Assembly (NCBI RefSeq): GCF_003614435.1
Contig: NZ_CP025546.1
Coordinates: 5,146,001-5,210,000, forward strand
Length of the DNA: 64,000 bases
Direction of reading: 5' to 3'
Origin: Mycobacterium paragordonae
GTDB taxonomy: Bacteria; Actinomycetota; Actinomycetes; Mycobacteriales; Mycobacteriaceae
Positions 10,494-22,467 of the stretch are shown here, piece by piece (position 1 is the stretch's first letter; the number at the start of each line of letters is the position of its first letter). The position numbers were made by a program, and so were the translations under genes. The notes below the pieces were generated by a model that was given only the letters and a program-made list of their open reading frames with translations, was not told where the DNA came from and ran no database searches.

Positions 10494-13400
10494 CTAGAGG
10501 AACCCGAGCAGGCGCAAGTCGTTGAGGTACTTGACGATGATGGACGCCGAGACGTGCGGTATCTCCGGATTGTCCTTATCCGGGCCGATTTTCGATTCCC
10601 GTACTGCCGCGCGGAACCGCTCGGTCGCGGCGGGGGACCCGCGGCTCGGCTCGGGGGGCGCGAATCCCGCAAGACCGGACAACGACAACGCCGGCAGCAC
10701 CGACTGCCGCCGCTGACGATCCGGCAGGCCGCGTAAGCCAGCCTCGAATCGCCGCAGCCAGTCCCCGAAATCGTCGATGCGCTCAATCGGGTAACCGGCC
10801 TCGATCAGCCAGTCGACGTACTCGTCAAGCCCGATGCCGTCATCGTGGGTGTTCATCACATGGAGCGTCGTGAATCCATCAGCCAGACGGAGACCCAGGG
10901 TGGCGATCGCCTCGGCGACGAAGGTGACCGGCAGTCCGTCGAAGTGTGCGCGTTGCCGGTTGCCGTCGGCGTCGAGTTGGTAGAACGAGCCCGGAGCGGT
11001 GCCGGTGGCCAGGATGCTCAGTAAGCCCCTGGTGAAGGTGTCCGACACATTGAGCTGGCCTGCATAGCTGCAGTCCGCCAGGATCATTCCGCAGCGGAAC
11101 ACCGCCACCGGCAGCCCGCTCAGATCGTGGGCCTCACGCAGCAATACCTCTCCGGCCCACTTGCTGTTGCCGTAGCCAACGGTGTAGCCGTGATGGTTGG
11201 CCCGGGTGGGGCTGATGACCCTGATGTCGGCGTCCTCGGTGAAGGCCGACACCTCGATCTGGTCTCCGACGTTGGCGGTCGAGGTGTATGCGTACGTTTT
11301 GAGCTTGGTGGTGAGCGCGAGGCGGATCAGCTCGGCGCTACCCACCACGTTGGGCCCGAACAGCTCGCGGTACGGCAGGATGCCGTTGACCAGGGCCGCC
11401 GAATCGACTATCAGATCGACACTGTCGGCCAACCGCTGCCAAACCTGTTGGTTCAAACCGAGATTGGCTTCGGACTTGTCACCGGCGATGACCTCAAGAC
11501 AATCGGCAGCCAGTTCGTGGAAGTGCCGCAACAGTTTCGGGTCGCCGCTGTCGAAGGTCTTGTCCAGCCGGCGCCGCGCGTCCTCGTCGGAGTTCGCCCG
11601 CACCAGGCAGATCAGCCTGCCGTCGATCGGCTTCATGCGTTGCATCAATTCCAGAACGAGAAAGCGTCCGAGGAAACCGGTCGCCCCGGTCAGCAGCACC
11701 GTCCGCACCTCGGCGCTCGGGCGCGGCAACGTCGGCGCGCCCGCCAGCGTCGCCGCATCGATGAACTTGTCCAGCGTCAGGTCGGCGGCGTGCACGACGG
11801 CAGCTTCGGACCCGTGCACCGCGGTGAAGCTGGGCGAGCGGGCATGTCGGCTCAGCTGTCGACTCAGGCCGCTCACCGATTGCGCTTCGAAAACTGTACG
11901 CACCGCAAGGTCGGTGTCCAGGCTGGTGTTGATCGCGGCGACCAGCCGCATGGCCGACAGCGAGTCCCCGCCCAGGTCGAAGAACGAGTCGTCAACCCCT
12001 ACCCGCTCGAGTCCCAGCACCTCGGCGTAGATGCCGGCCAAGACTTCCTCGACCGGCGTGGCGGGCGCGCGGTATCGAGTTGCAGCTGTGTACTGCGGCG
12101 CAGGCAATGCACGAATGTCCAGCTTGCCGTTGACCGTCAGCGGCACGTTGTCGATCTTCAGCACCGCGGCCGGCACCAGATAACCCGGAAGTCGTTCGGC
12201 CACTTCGGTTCGCACCGCAACGGGGTCTGCCGACCCGGTCACGTAACCCACCAGACGCGAGGTGCCGTGCCGGTCTTCGCGGGCGATCACCACCGCCTGG
12301 CGCACGCCGTCGCACTCGGCCAGTGCCGCGCGCACCTCACCCAGTTCGATCCGGTAGCCACGCACCTTGACCTGCTCGTCGGCGCGCGCCACATAGTCCA
12401 GCTGCCCATCGGCCCGCCACCGCACCAGATCCCCGGTACGGTACATGCGCCGCCCCGGGCCCCCGAACGGGCACGCCACGAACCGCGCCGCGGTCAACCC
12501 CGACCGGCACCAATAGCCGACCCCCACACCGTTACCCGCGATGTACAACTCGCCGACCACACCCACCGGTACCGCCCGCAACCGCCGGTCGAGCACGAAC
12601 AGCGCCGCCTGCGGCACCGGCGAACCGATCGGCGCCGCACCGGCCCGCGGCTGCTCCGCCGTCAAAGGCGCACTGATCGACGCATAGATCGTTGTCTCGG
12701 TGGGGCCGTACGCGTTTATCATTACGCGCCCCGGCGCCCACCGCTGCACCACGTCGGCCGGGCAGGGCTCTCCGCCCACCACCAACGCAACGGAATCCAG
12801 TCCCTCCGCGGGCAACATCGCCACCGCAGAGGGGGTCTGACTCAGCACGTTGACGTGCTCCGAGATCAGTAGCGCGGGAAAGTCTTTGGCTGAGGCGGCA
12901 ATTGACTCGGGCACAATCACCAGTCGCCCGCCGCGCAGCAGCGCCCCGCAGATCTCCCACACCGAGAAGTCGAAGGCCAGGGAATGGCATTGCGGCCAAA
13001 CCTGTTCCGACGCTGCGGGCAGTCCCCCGTCGAGGGACATGATCTGGTCGGTCACGTTGCGGTGGGTGATCGCCACGCCTTTGGGGATGCCGGTAGTACC
13101 CGATGTGTAGATGAGGTAGGCGATGTCGTCGCCGGCCGGGGGTGGCGGCGCGTGGTTCGGGCCTGCTTCGAGGTCGGGGCCGAGGTTCGCCTCGTCGACG
13201 ACGATCACCGCCAGGAGCTGTCCGTCGCACCGGGCGCGCTGACCCGCGGTGGTGATGACGGCCGTCGGCGTGGCGTCGGCGAGCATGAACTCCAGCCGCG
13301 CCGAAGGCCACCCGGGATCCAACGGCAGATAGGCTGCTCCGGCCTTCAGCACCGCCAATATGGAAACGACGGCTTCGGCCGACCGCTCGAGAAGCAGTGC

Positions 13401-16400
13401 CACCCGCGCACCCGCGCTGACTCCATGTCGGGAAATCAGGTGCGCCAACCGATTCGCGGCATCGTCCACCTCCTGATAGGTCCAGGACCTGCTTCCGTCG
13501 GTGAGCGCCACCGCGGCCGGGCTGCGCGCAACCTGGGCCGCCCACACGGCAGGGATCGACGCCGAAGGGGTGGGGGGCCCGGTCAACATCGCCCGGTTGC
13601 CCCACCCGTCCAGCCGGGCACGGGAAACCTCGTCGAGCAGATCCACCGCCGACACCGGCCGGGCCGGGTCGGCCGTCAACGCCGCCACCACCCGCTGGAA
13701 CCACTCGACGAGTGTTTCGATGCTCTCCGCGTCGAATACATCGGTGCGGAATTCCACGCCTCCTCTGATGCCGGCAGGTTCACCGTCCGCGGTCCAGAAC
13801 TCACCGAGGGAGAACGTCAGGTCCATGCGGGCGCTGTGGGTGTTCAGCGACTTCGGCGTGACGTGCAGATCGCCCAGAGTCAGCCCGGCGGCGGGATCGA
13901 ACTGTTGGCCGGGGACGTTCTGCCATGCCAGCACCACCTGGACCAACGGGTGTCGGGTCAGGCTGCGGGGTGGGTTGAGCCGCTCCACCAACAACTCAAA
14001 GGGCACATCTTGATGCTCGTAGGCTTCCAGACTGCGGCGTCGCACCTGGGCCAACAGCTCGGCAAAGCTTGGGTCCCCGGCCAGGTCGACCCGGAGCACC
14101 AACGTGTTGACGAAGAATCCGACCAAGTCGTCCAGCGCGGGATCGCGCCGCCCAGCGATCGGAAAGCCCACCACCACATCGCTTTCGGCGCCCAGTGCGG
14201 ACAACAACACCGCCAGCGCGGCCTGCATCACCATGAAGCTGGTCGCGTTGTGCTCGCCGGCCACCCGGGCAATCTGTTGCTGCAGCTGCGCCGGCCAGTC
14301 CACCGTGACCTGCGCGCCGCGATAATCGGCGACCGGTGGATAGGGTCGAACGGTCGGAAGCGCCACGGGCTCCGGTAGCCCGGACAGGTTCTCCTCCCAG
14401 AACCGCAGTTCCTTGGCGATGCGGCTGTCCCGATCGCCGGGGTCACCCAGTTGTGCACGTTGCCACAAGGTGTAGTCGGCGTACTGCACCGGCAGCGGTG
14501 GCCAGCCCGGCGCCCGGCCGGCGCATCGACTGACGTACGCCACGCCGATATCGCGCGCCAGCGGGGTGACGGACCAGCCGTCGGCGGCAATGTGGTGCAG
14601 CACGAGCACCAGGGCATGCTCGTTGTCGCGAACACGGAAAAGTGTTGCCCGCATGGGTATTTCTTCGGACAACCGGAACGGGTGAGCTGCCGCGGTGTCG
14701 ATGGCCACATCCAGTCGACTCGCCGGCCACCCGGCTGCGTCGATGATCTGCCAGCCGAAATCTGCTTGCGCCGCGGGGATTACCAGCTGATGAGGCATTC
14801 CCTCGGGAGCCGGGAACACGGTGCGCAGGCTCTCGTGGCGCTCCACCACGTCGGACAACGCCGCACTCAGCGCCCCGGAATCGAGCCGGCCGCGCAGCTG
14901 CAACGCGACCGCCATGTTGTAAACCGGCGCGGGGCCCTGGATTTGGTCGATGAACCACAACCGACTCTGCGCGAACGACAGCGGGACCACCGCGGGCCGC
15001 TGCTGCGCGACCAAGGCCGTCCCAGGCAGGTCGCCGGACTGCGCCCGCACCAGTTCGGCCAATCCGGCCACCGTGGGCGCCTCGAAGAACGCCCGGATTC
15101 CGATCTCGACACCCAACTCGGCCCGGGTCCGTGCCACCAACCGCATCGCCGACAGCGAGTGGCCGCCCAGGTCGAAAAACCCGTCATCGATACCGACCGT
15201 CGTCACCCCGAGAACGTCGCCGAACAGTCCGGCCAGCTCGCGTTCGCATGCTTCACGCGGCTCCCGATACGGCACTGTGCTGACGAACTCCGGAGCCGGC
15301 AGAGCCCGCCGATCGAGTTTGCCGTTGACCGTCAGGGGCAGCGACTCGAGCACCATGATCGTCGCCGGGACCATGAAATGCGGCAGCATTGCGGATGCAT
15401 ACTGGCGCAGCTCGACCGCCGATGGCGTCTGCCCCGGACCGTCGACCTGCGCATCAAGCACCACATAGCCGACCAGCTGCGCGTCGCCGATTCCGTCCGC
15501 GGCACCGCCGGCCACGCTGCGGGCGGTCACCGCAGCCTGAGCCACCCGCGGATGTCTCCTCAGTGTCGCTTCGACCTCACCGAGTTCGATGCGATACCCG
15601 CGAATCTTGACCTGCTCGTCCGCACGCCCGAGATACTCCAGCTGTCCGTCGGGACGCCACCGCACCAGATCCCCGGTGCGATACATGCGCCCTCCCAGGC
15701 CACCGAAGGGACAGGCGACGAATCGCGCCGCGGTCAACCCGGATCGGCGCACATATCCGACGCCCACCGCGGCACCACCCACATAGAGCTCCCCTACCAC
15801 CCCGGACGGCACCGGCCGTAGCCACCCGTCGAGGACAAAGAACGCCGCGCCGGTCACCGGCGAACCGATGGGCGGAACACCTGCCCCAGGGCTCAGCGGC
15901 GCGCTGATTGCCACGTCCACTGTGGTCTCGGTCGGGCCATAGACGTTGAGCATCACCCGCCCGGCCGCCCACCGATCCACCAGTTCGGCCGGGCATGGCT
16001 CGGCTCCTACCAGCAGGGACACCGAGTCCAACCCTTGAGTCTGCAAAACGCTTACCGCGGAGGCAGTTTGACTCAACACGCTCACCCGTTCGGCGACCAG
16101 CAAGGCGTGAAACTCGTCCGGCGAGGCGGCCACCGAGTCGGGCACCACCACCAGCTGCCCACCGCCGAGCAGCGCGCCGAAGATCTCCTGCACCGAGGCG
16201 TCGAACGCCAGCGAATGCCACTGCGACCACACACCCGCCGCCGGGAGGCGCGCATGCAGCGAGTGCACCAGGTGGGTCACATTGCGATGGGTGATCGCAA
16301 CACCTTTGGGCGTCCCAGTGGTACCCGAGGTGTAGATGACGTAAGCGATGCCGTCAGCGCCGACGGACAACGGCTGCGGGCCAGCTTCAGGGTCCACCTG

Positions 16401-18143
16401 CTCACTGATATCGATGATCGGCACCGCGTGGCCGTCCAGCCGGTGAAGTAACCCGGCGGTGGTGAGCACGGCGACCGGTTCCGCGTCGTCAATGAGGAAC
16501 CCGATCCGGGCGACCGGCAGTGCAGGGTCGATCGGCAGATACGCCGCGCCCGTCTTGAGTACCGCCAGTATCGCCACGATGGCCGAGGCGGATCGTGAAA
16601 CCAACAGTCCCACAACCGCGCCCGGACGCACACCACGACCGGCCAAGAGACCCGCCAGTCGGTTGGCGGCCTCGTCGAGTTCCCGGTAGGTCATCGACAG
16701 ACCCTCGAAGCTCACCGCCGTTGCCTCCGGGTTGCGGGCCACCTGCTCGGCGAACAACCCGGGAATCGTGACCGCCGGCATGCAGCACTGCGTCAGCGCC
16801 GCCCGGTTGCCCCACCCGTCCAGGCCGGTGCCATCACCGCTGTCGAGCAACGACAGGGACGAGAGCCGTCCGCCCGGATCGGCGGCCATCGCCAGCAGCA
16901 CTTGCTCCAGCCGCCTTGCCAGATCGGAGACCCCGAAGCTCGAAAATGGTTGCGCGGCACCGGCCGTGCCGAACGAAATCTGATCACCAGCGCCACCGAA
17001 GATCAGCCCGAAGCTGCTCGGGAGGCCGATACTCGCATGCAGTATCGACGCCTCGAGACCGACAAGGTCGAGCGCGGTCTGGCCGGGCACGAAGTTGACG
17101 CTGACCCGATCGACCGGCAGCGCCAGTCCGCCACGGGATTCCCGCTCGAGGGCGTACACCGGAAACCGCTGATGCCGCAACGCTTGCCGTATCCGATCGT
17201 CGACATGCGCACAAAAATCGGCAACCGAAGAGTCCGGAAGGACGCGCAGCACCAGTGGCACCACCCCGGCCAGCATCCCGGGAATCCGCTTGGACTCCGG
17301 GCGCACTCGCCTGCTGACCGGGAAGTCAAGCACCACCTCCGGGCCGTCGCCGCACCACCCGTGCACCAGCAGCGCACAAGCTGCGGCCATCACCGACGAC
17401 TGGGACAGCGTCCGCGTCTGGGCCAACTGCTGCACGCGGCGAAGGGCGACCGAGTCCAACCGGACCGGTACCGACGAAGAAGGTAAATCAGCCGCCCGCG
17501 CGTCCCTTGGCATCCGGTATCGCGGTCCGCTTTCCGACGGCAGATTCCTGCTCCAATAAGCCCGATCATCCAGGAAGTCGTCGGACGCCCGGTATTCGGA
17601 CTCGCACTGGACCAGATCCTGCAACGACCCGAAAAATGCTGGGGGAATGGGCTTTTGGGAAGCGATCGCGGAGTAGACAGTCGCCAACCGATTGAACACC
17701 AGCGCGATACCCGTGCCGTCTATCACGATGTGGTGGCCGCAGGCGAATAAGTAGTATTCGTCGTCCCACGTTTGGAACAACGCGAACGTGAACAGTGGGC
17801 CGGTCAACGGCATCGGCGTGCTTTGTATCGCGGCCGCCAGTGCGCGGGCCTCCTGCACGGGGTGGCGCGAACCGCTCAGGTCATGGAACACGACTGCGGC
17901 ATCGGGGTATTCGATCGCCTTTTGCAACACCTGGCCGTTCGCCTCGAAGATGGCGACCCGTGGCGGTTCGGCCTCATGCAGCACCCGGCGCATCGCCTGC
18001 TCGACGGCAGCGCGGTCGATCGCTCCCTCGATCCTGGCGAAGAGTCCGAGCTGCCATTGCACATTCAGCTGGCCGGTTTCGTGAGCCAGCCAGATGTCGA
18101 GCTGCCCAGGCGTCAGCGGAAACGCCCGGTCATCGCTTTCCAT
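10494..18143 (-). CDS. Two-module non-ribosomal peptide synthetase with terminal thioester reductase
   Basis: The protein is 2549 residues when started at the ATG at 18143 (MESDDRAF, then the first condensation domain; GAGG about 10 bases upstream). The frame stays open upstream to 18470, but that stretch runs into the mmpL leader and has no domain. Order by residue: C1 (8-440; HHIVIDG), A1 (460-950; [11 protein letters not shown]), T1 (Ser near 996; DLGGHSL), C2 (1048-1500; HHIAADG), A2 (1528-2010; [11 protein letters not shown]), T2 (DLGGDSL near 2056), reductase (2148-2549; GATGFLGRF and YGNSK). A carboxylic-acid-reductase-like R domain releases the thioester as aldehyde or alcohol. By eye the pocket residues are D-A-Q-S-L-G-V-V-D (A1) and D-F-W-S-V-G-A-I-Y (A2); I do not assign substrates. 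An N-terminal C domain implies acceptance of an acyl or polyketide donor. Domain layout resembles mycobacterial Nrp (Rv0101), but no isonitrile genes are present. Confidence 0.95.
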   Translation of the reverse strand: MESDDRAFPLTPGQLDIWLAHETGQLNVQWQLGLFARIEGAIDRAAVEQAMRRVLHEAEPPRVAIFEANGQVLQKAIEYPDAAVVFHDLSGSRHPVQEARALAAAIQSTPMPLTGPLFTFALFQTWDDEYYLFACGHHIVIDGTGIALVFNRLATVYSAIASQKPIPPAFFGSLQDLVQCESEYRASDDFLDDRAYWSRNLPSESGPRYRMPRDARAADLPSSSVPVRLDSVALRRVQQLAQTRTLSQSSVMAAACALLVHGWCGDGPEVVLDFPVSRRVRPESKRIPGMLAGVVPLVLRVLPDSSVADFCAHVDDRIRQALRHQRFPVYALERESRGGLALPVDRVSVNFVPGQTALDLVGLEASILHASIGLPSSFGLIFGGAGDQISFGTAGAAQPFSSFGVSDLARRLEQVLLAMAADPGGRLSSLSLLDSGDGTGLDGWGNRAALTQCCMPAVTIPGLFAEQVARNPEATAVSFEGLSMTYRELDEAANRLAGLLAGRGVRPGAVVGLLVSRSASAIVAILAVLKTGAAYLPIDPALPVARIGFLIDDAEPVAVLTTAGLLHRLDGHAVPIIDISEQVDPEAGPQPLSVGADGIAYVIYTSGTTGTPKGVAITHRNVTHLVHSLHARLPAAGVWSQWHSLAFDASVQEIFGALLGGGQLVVVPDSVAASPDEFHALLVAERVSVLSQTASAVSVLQTQGLDSVSLLVGAEPCPAELVDRWAAGRVMLNVYGPTETTVDVAISAPLSPGAGVPPIGSPVTGAAFFVLDGWLRPVPSGVVGELYVGGAAVGVGYVRRSGLTAARFVACPFGGLGGRMYRTGDLVRWRPDGQLEYLGRADEQVKIRGYRIELGEVEATLRRHPRVAQAAVTARSVAGGAADGIGDAQLVGYVVLDAQVDGPGQTPSAVELRQYASAMLPHFMVPATIMVLESLPLTVNGKLDRRALPAPEFVSTVPYREPREACERELAGLFGDVLGVTTVGIDDGFFDLGGHSLSAMRLVARTRAELGVEIGIRAFFEAPTVAGLAELVRAQSGDLPGTALVAQQRPAVVPLSFAQSRLWFIDQIQGPAPVYNMAVALQLRGRLDSGALSAALSDVVERHESLRTVFPAPEGMPHQLVIPAAQADFGWQIIDAAGWPASRLDVAIDTAAAHPFRLSEEIPMRATLFRVRDNEHALVLVLHHIAADGWSVTPLARDIGVAYVSRCAGRAPGWPPLPVQYADYTLWQRAQLGDPGDRDSRIAKELRFWEENLSGLPEPVALPTVRPYPPVADYRGAQVTVDWPAQLQQQIARVAGEHNATSFMVMQAALAVLLSALGAESDVVVGFPIAGRRDPALDDLVGFFVNTLVLRVDLAGDPSFAELLAQVRRRSLEAYEHQDVPFELLVERLNPPRSLTRHPLVQVVLAWQNVPGQQFDPAAGLTLGDLHVTPKSLNTHSARMDLTFSLGEFWTADGEPAGIRGGVEFRTDVFDAESIETLVEWFQRVVAALTADPARPVSAVDLLDEVSRARLDGWGNRAMLTGPPTPSASIPAVWAAQVARSPAAVALTDGSRSWTYQEVDDAANRLAHLISRHGVSAGARVALLLERSAEAVVSILAVLKAGAAYLPLDPGWPSARLEFMLADATPTAVITTAGQRARCDGQLLAVIVVDEANLGPDLEAGPNHAPPPPAGDDIAYLIYTSGTTGIPKGVAITHRNVTDQIMSLDGGLPAASEQVWPQCHSLAFDFSVWEICGALLRGGRLVIVPESIAASAKDFPALLISEHVNVLSQTPSAVAMLPAEGLDSVALVVGGEPCPADVVQRWAPGRVMINAYGPTETTIYASISAPLTAEQPRAGAAPIGSPVPQAALFVLDRRLRAVPVGVVGELYIAGNGVGVGYWCRSGLTAARFVACPFGGPGRRMYRTGDLVRWRADGQLDYVARADEQVKVRGYRIELGEVRAALAECDGVRQAVVIAREDRHGTSRLVGYVTGSADPVAVRTEVAERLPGYLVPAAVLKIDNVPLTVNGKLDIRALPAPQYTAATRYRAPATPVEEVLAGIYAEVLGLERVGVDDSFFDLGGDSLSAMRLVAAINTSLDTDLAVRTVFEAQSVSGLSRQLSRHARSPSFTAVHGSEAAVVHAADLTLDKFIDAATLAGAPTLPRPSAEVRTVLLTGATGFLGRFLVLELMQRMKPIDGRLICLVRANSDEDARRRLDKTFDSGDPKLLRHFHELAADCLEVIAGDKSEANLGLNQQVWQRLADSVDLIVDSAALVNGILPYRELFGPNVVGSAELIRLALTTKLKTYAYTSTANVGDQIEVSAFTEDADIRVISPTRANHHGYTVGYGNSKWAGEVLLREAHDLSGLPVAVFRCGMILADCSYAGQLNVSDTFTRGLLSILATGTAPGSFYQLDADGNRQRAHFDGLPVTFVAEAIATLGLRLADGFTTLHVMNTHDDGIGLDEYVDWLIEAGYPIERIDDFGDWLRRFEAGLRGLPDRQRRQSVLPALSLSGLAGFAPPEPSRGSPAATERFRAAVRESKIGPDKDNPEIPHVSASIIVKYLNDLRLLGFL

Positions 18144-18396
18144 CCGACTAGCCTCGCTTCGCTGCGAACCATCACCCGAAATGAGTAGTCCAAACCGTAC
18201 TGGACGCCAACAGGCGAGGCGCAGGATTCGACGTGAGGTCACCGCCCCGCTCGCGTTCGGCATAGGCCGAATTGGCAGGTGAAAGCGCCCGCCCCATGAT
18301 TTACTCTGCTCCATCCGGTAAGGGCGGAAGGTTGAGTGCGATGGGTGAACCCCGTGTCTGCGCGGTCGCCGGAACCCGGACTGAAATGCGGCGACA
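18144..18396. promoter_or_regulatory. Divergent promoter region between the NRPS and mmpL genes
   Basis: This 253-bp spacer separates the start codons of the leftward NRPS gene and the rightward mmpL gene and should carry both promoters. An inverted repeat, GTCCA-N8-TGGAC (18188-18205), lies 45 bases upstream of the NRPS start and could be an operator, but its arms are only 5 bp. I could not identify a confident -35/-10 pair, and no regulator gene is present in the island inside this window. Confidence 0.5.
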
Positions 18397-21303
18397 GTGC
18401 ATTCCGCTGCAGGCTTGAGCGGCGAGCACGTGACCGGCGAAAGCTCCGGGGCGCCTCTGGTCGCCCGCACGATTCATCGGTTGGCCGTGCCAATCATTTT
18501 GGCGTGGATGGCAATCAGCGTCATTGCGACCGTCTGCGTCCCCCCGCTGGAGCTAGTCGAGAAGGAGCATTCGGTATCGCTGGTGCCCAAGGACGCGCCG
18601 TCGTTCAAGGCGTTGCAGCGGATGGATGCGGACTTCAAGGAATCCGATTCCTTCAGCTTCGTGATGGTCGTCCTGGAAGGCCGGCAACGTCTCGGAGCGG
18701 AAGCACACAAGTACTACGACGAACTGGTCCGTCGGTTGGCAGACGACCACGAGCACGTGCAACACATCCAGGATTTCTGGGCCGACCCACTGATGGCCGG
18801 CGCTGTGCAGAGCGCCGACGGGAAGGCCGCATACGTTCAGCTGCTCCTAGCCGGCAACCCGGGCGAGACGTTGGGCAACGAGTCCACTGCGGCGGTCCGG
18901 CGAATCGTGGCCCGGACGACGCCGCCGCCGGGCGTCACGGTTTACGTGACCGGCACCGCCGCCCTCGCCGCGGATGCCCAAGACAGCGGTGACAAGTCGG
19001 TCATCGTCATGACGGCGATAAGCCTCTCGGTGATCTTCGTGATGTTGCTGCTCGTCTACCGTTCGGCGACGACGGTCATCCTGCTGCTGATCATGGTCGG
19101 AATAGAGTTGCAGGTGGCTCGGGGAGTCGTCGCATTTCTCGGCGACCAACAGATCGTCGGTCTGACGACGTTCGTCGTGAATCTGGTGATGGCCGTGGGA
19201 ATTGCGGCCGGCACCGATTACGCAATTTTTTTCCTGGGGCGTTATCACGAGGCACGTCAGGCCGGTGAAGATCGGCAAACGGCCTATTACACCGCATACC
19301 GGGGAGTCGCCAAGGTGGTCCTCGCCTCCGGTTTGACGATCGCCGGGGCGATCTTCTGTTTGAGCTTTACCAGGCTGCCGTATTTCCAGCCGCTGGGCAT
19401 CCCTTGTTCCCTGGGAATATTCGTCGCGGTCCTGACCGCAGTGACGATGGTTCCGGCCGCTATCGCTGTAGGCAGCCGCTTCGGACTGTTCGACCCCGGT
19501 CGGAAGATTTCGGCTCGTCGATGGCGGCGAGTGGGTACGGTGGTCGTTCGCTGGCCCGCGCCCGTTCTGCTGGTCACGGTAGCCGTAGCGCTCATCGGGG
19601 TGGTGACGCTGCTTGGATACAAACCCAGCTATAACGACCAGAAGTTCATTTCTCAGAATTCGCCCGGTAACAAAGGCTACGCGGCCGTGGCGCGACATTT
19701 CCCGGCGTCGCGAGTGATGATGCCGGAAGTACTGCTGGTCGAGGCCGATCATGATTTACGCAATCCGGCGGATTTCTTGATACTTAATCGACTCGCGAAA
19801 GCCGTCCTCGCCGTTCCCGGAATATCCAGGGTGCAATCCGTCACTCGCCCCGAGGGAACCCCGATCGAGCACGCGTCGCTGCCCTACCTGCTGAGCATCC
19901 AAGGTGTCGTTGCGCTCGAATCGGTGAAATTCCAGCACGCGCGTATCGACGACATGCTCAGTCAGGCCGAGGAGATGGCGAAAGCGATCGACACCATGCA
20001 GCGCATGTATAGCCTGATGCAACAGTTCGTCGAAACGAATCATCGGATGATCGTCGACGCGACGGATATGGCGGCCCTCACCGATGAATTGCGAGACCGG
20101 ATTGCGGATTTCGACGACTTCTGGCGGCCGGTACGCAGCTACTTCTATTGGGAGAAGCACTGCTACGACATTCCGGTGTGCTGGTCGCTTCGATCGCTCT
20201 ACGATTCAATCGACGGCGTTGATGTAATCAGCGGCAAGTTTCACGAGTTGGTGGCAGACCTCGGACGGGTCGATGCGATCATGCCGGAGTTGCTCACCCA
20301 GTTCCCGCCGATGATCGCGGCAATGCAGAACATGCGGATTCAGTTGCTGAGCATGCACAGCACCGCGGCCGGGATGTTTGATCAAATAAGCGAGCAGGGC
20401 AGCGACGCTGCCGCTATGGGTAAGGCTTTCGACGCGGCCAAGAACGACGATTCTTTCTACCTGCCGCCCGAGGTTCTCGAAAATGCGGACTTCAAAAGGA
20501 TCATGAAAGTGTTCCTGTCGCCCGACGGCAAGGCGGCCCGCATGCTCATCACGCAGCGCGGTGATCCCGCCTCCGCCGATGGGATCGCGCGGGTCGAACC
20601 GATCAGGACAGCGGCCGAAGAGGCGCTCAAAGGAACGCCGCTGGAACACGCCGACATCTACGTCACCGGCGCTGCCGCAACCATCAAGGACGTGGTGGAA
20701 GGGTCCATATACGACCTCTTGATCGCGGGCATTGCCGCACTGTGTCTCATCTTCATCGTCATGCTGATCAACACGCGAAGTCTGGTCGCCGCGTTGGTGA
20801 TCGTCGGCACCGTGGTTTTTTCGCTCGGGGCGTCTTTCGGGATGTCCGTTCTCGTCTGGCAATACCTCGTCGGCATCCACATCCACTGGGCGGTGCTCGC
20901 GATGTCCGTCATCGTTCTGTTGGCGGTGGGTTCGGATTACAACCTGTTGCTGGTGTCCCGCATCAAAGAGGAGATTCCGGCCGGCATCAACACCGGCATC
21001 ATTCGCGCGATGGGCGGTACCGGCAAGGTCGTGACCAACGCCGGCCTGGTGTTCGCGTTCACCATGTCCTCGATGGTGTTCAGTGAACTGCGCACCATCG
21101 GTCAGGTAGGCACCACGATCGGCCTGGGCCTGTTGTTCGACACCTTGGTGGTGCGCGCATTCATGACGCCCGCTATCGCCGCCCTGCTGGGACGCTGGTT
21201 TTGGTGGCCGATACGGGTGCGCTCGCGCCCTGTCGGCCCGTCGCGTGGGCCGGCAGGACCGCATGCGGCAGCGGCAAGCCTCAGATCAGCTTCAACTCCG
21301 TGA
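18397..21303 (+). CDS. MmpL-family RND lipid transporter of the biosynthetic island
   Basis: This 968-residue inner-membrane exporter (GTG at 18397) has the MmpL plan: a first membrane segment after RTIHRLAVP, a periplasmic loop, helices with [15 protein letters not shown] (around residue 270), a second long periplasmic domain and helices with [15 protein letters not shown] (around 845). The two Asp-Tyr pairs are the proton-relay positions of MmpL proteins. A GTG at 18430 ([14 protein letters not shown]) is an alternative start. No MmpS partner lies next to it. Divergence from the NRPS suggests that it exports the island's product, as MmpL proteins do for other mycobacterial lipids and lipopeptides; this is inference. 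The 3' end overlaps the convergent mdh by 23 bp. Confidence 0.93.
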   Translation: MHSAAGLSGEHVTGESSGAPLVARTIHRLAVPIILAWMAISVIATVCVPPLELVEKEHSVSLVPKDAPSFKALQRMDADFKESDSFSFVMVVLEGRQRLGAEAHKYYDELVRRLADDHEHVQHIQDFWADPLMAGAVQSADGKAAYVQLLLAGNPGETLGNESTAAVRRIVARTTPPPGVTVYVTGTAALAADAQDSGDKSVIVMTAISLSVIFVMLLLVYRSATTVILLLIMVGIELQVARGVVAFLGDQQIVGLTTFVVNLVMAVGIAAGTDYAIFFLGRYHEARQAGEDRQTAYYTAYRGVAKVVLASGLTIAGAIFCLSFTRLPYFQPLGIPCSLGIFVAVLTAVTMVPAAIAVGSRFGLFDPGRKISARRWRRVGTVVVRWPAPVLLVTVAVALIGVVTLLGYKPSYNDQKFISQNSPGNKGYAAVARHFPASRVMMPEVLLVEADHDLRNPADFLILNRLAKAVLAVPGISRVQSVTRPEGTPIEHASLPYLLSIQGVVALESVKFQHARIDDMLSQAEEMAKAIDTMQRMYSLMQQFVETNHRMIVDATDMAALTDELRDRIADFDDFWRPVRSYFYWEKHCYDIPVCWSLRSLYDSIDGVDVISGKFHELVADLGRVDAIMPELLTQFPPMIAAMQNMRIQLLSMHSTAAGMFDQISEQGSDAAAMGKAFDAAKNDDSFYLPPEVLENADFKRIMKVFLSPDGKAARMLITQRGDPASADGIARVEPIRTAAEEALKGTPLEHADIYVTGAAATIKDVVEGSIYDLLIAGIAALCLIFIVMLINTRSLVAALVIVGTVVFSLGASFGMSVLVWQYLVGIHIHWAVLAMSVIVLLAVGSDYNLLLVSRIKEEIPAGINTGIIRAMGGTGKVVTNAGLVFAFTMSSMVFSELRTIGQVGTTIGLGLLFDTLVVRAFMTPAIAALLGRWFWWPIRVRSRPVGPSRGPAGPHAAAASLRSASTP

Positions 21304-22270
21304 CGGCGCTGCGCTCGTCGGCCAGCTCCGCGGTGGACTTGTCGATCCGGGCGCGGGAGAAGTCGTCGATCTCGAGGCCCTGAACGATCGACCAGTTGCC
21401 GTCCTTCGTGGTGACCGGGAACGACGAGATCAGGCCTTCCGGCACGCCGTAGGAGCCGTCGGAGATCACGGCCATCGACACCCAGTCGCCGTCCGGGGTG
21501 CCCTGCAGCCACGAGCGGGCCGCGTCGACGGTGGCCGAGGCGGCCGAGGCGGCCGAGGAGGCGCCGCGGGCATCGATGATGGCCGCGCCGCGCTTGGCGA
21601 CGGTCGGGATGAAGTCGTTCTCGATCCAGTCCTGGTCGTTGACCACCTCGGCGGCGTTCTTGCCGCCCACCTCGGCGTGGAAGATGTCGGGGTACTGGGT
21701 GGCCGAGTGGTTGCCCCAGATCGTCATCTTTTTGATGTCGGTGACCTTGGCGCCGGTCTTGCGGGCCAGCTGGGAGATGGCCCGGTTGTGGTCCAGCCGG
21801 GTCAGCGCGGAGAACCGCTCGTTCGGGATGTCGGGGGCGTTGGTCATCGCGATCAGCGCGTTGGTGTTGGCCGGGTTGCCGGTCACGCCGATGCGCACGT
21901 CGTCGGCGGCCACCGAGTTCAGCGCCTTGCCCTGGGCGGTGAAGATGGCGCCGTTGGCCTCCAGCAGGTCGCCGCGCTCCATGCCCGGGCCACGCGGGCG
22001 GGCGCCGACCAGCAGCGCCAGGTTCACGCCGTCGAAGATCTTGTTGGCGTCGGCGCCGATCTCAACACCGGCCAGCAGCGGGAACGCACAGTCGTCCAGC
22101 TCCATCACCACGCCCTCGAGGGCCTTGAGTGCCGGCTCGATCTCCAGCAGCCGCAGCTCGATCGGACGGTCCGGGCCGAGCAGCGAGCCGCTGGCCAGGC
22201 GGAACAACAGGCTGTAGCCGATCTGGCCGGCGGCACCGGTGACGGCAACCTTGAGAGGACTTGCGCTCAC
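21281..22270 (-). CDS. mdh: Malate dehydrogenase
   Basis: This NAD-dependent enzyme interconverts malate and oxaloacetate in the TCA cycle. It is 329 residues, the normal length for the actinobacterial (cytosolic-type) family. Visible features are the N-terminal nucleotide-binding loop [13 protein letters not shown], the [15 protein letters not shown] substrate loop with its arginines, GNPANTNAL, and the catalytic-His motif [11 protein letters not shown] near residue 187. It starts with GTG at 22270. The 3' end overlaps the 3' end of mmpL by 23 bp, so the accessory island directly abuts this core gene. It is divergent from corA. Confidence 0.98.
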   Translation of the reverse strand: MSASPLKVAVTGAAGQIGYSLLFRLASGSLLGPDRPIELRLLEIEPALKALEGVVMELDDCAFPLLAGVEIGADANKIFDGVNLALLVGARPRGPGMERGDLLEANGAIFTAQGKALNSVAADDVRIGVTGNPANTNALIAMTNAPDIPNERFSALTRLDHNRAISQLARKTGAKVTDIKKMTIWGNHSATQYPDIFHAEVGGKNAAEVVNDQDWIENDFIPTVAKRGAAIIDARGASSAASAASATVDAARSWLQGTPDGDWVSMAVISDGSYGVPEGLISSFPVTTKDGNWSIVQGLEIDDFSRARIDKSTAELADERSAVTELKLI

Positions 22271-22467
22271 GTCGGTTCTGCTCCTTCGGGTAAGACGGGT
22301 TCGCGTCGAAACTAGCGCACTGCCGCCTCTGCGAAATCGCCGGTCCAGGGACGGCTGATGCGCGGCTGGGAATCAGCTGTTGAAGAACCGTTTGTTCGGT
22401 CCAGGCGCGTACGATGACCAGCGCCTGCAGACCGGCCTGCAGAGCGGCACGGCGATCGGAGGTGGAA

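Noticed and set aside
11127..14378. Large plus-strand frames opposite the NRPS
   Set aside because: Arg/His/Gln-rich shadows of codon-biased NRPS sequence, with no domain or ribosome-binding site.
18144..18470. N-terminal extension of the NRPS up to 18470
   Set aside because: It overlaps the mmpL leader and coding start, has no domain, and a good ATG lies directly before the condensation domain at 18143.
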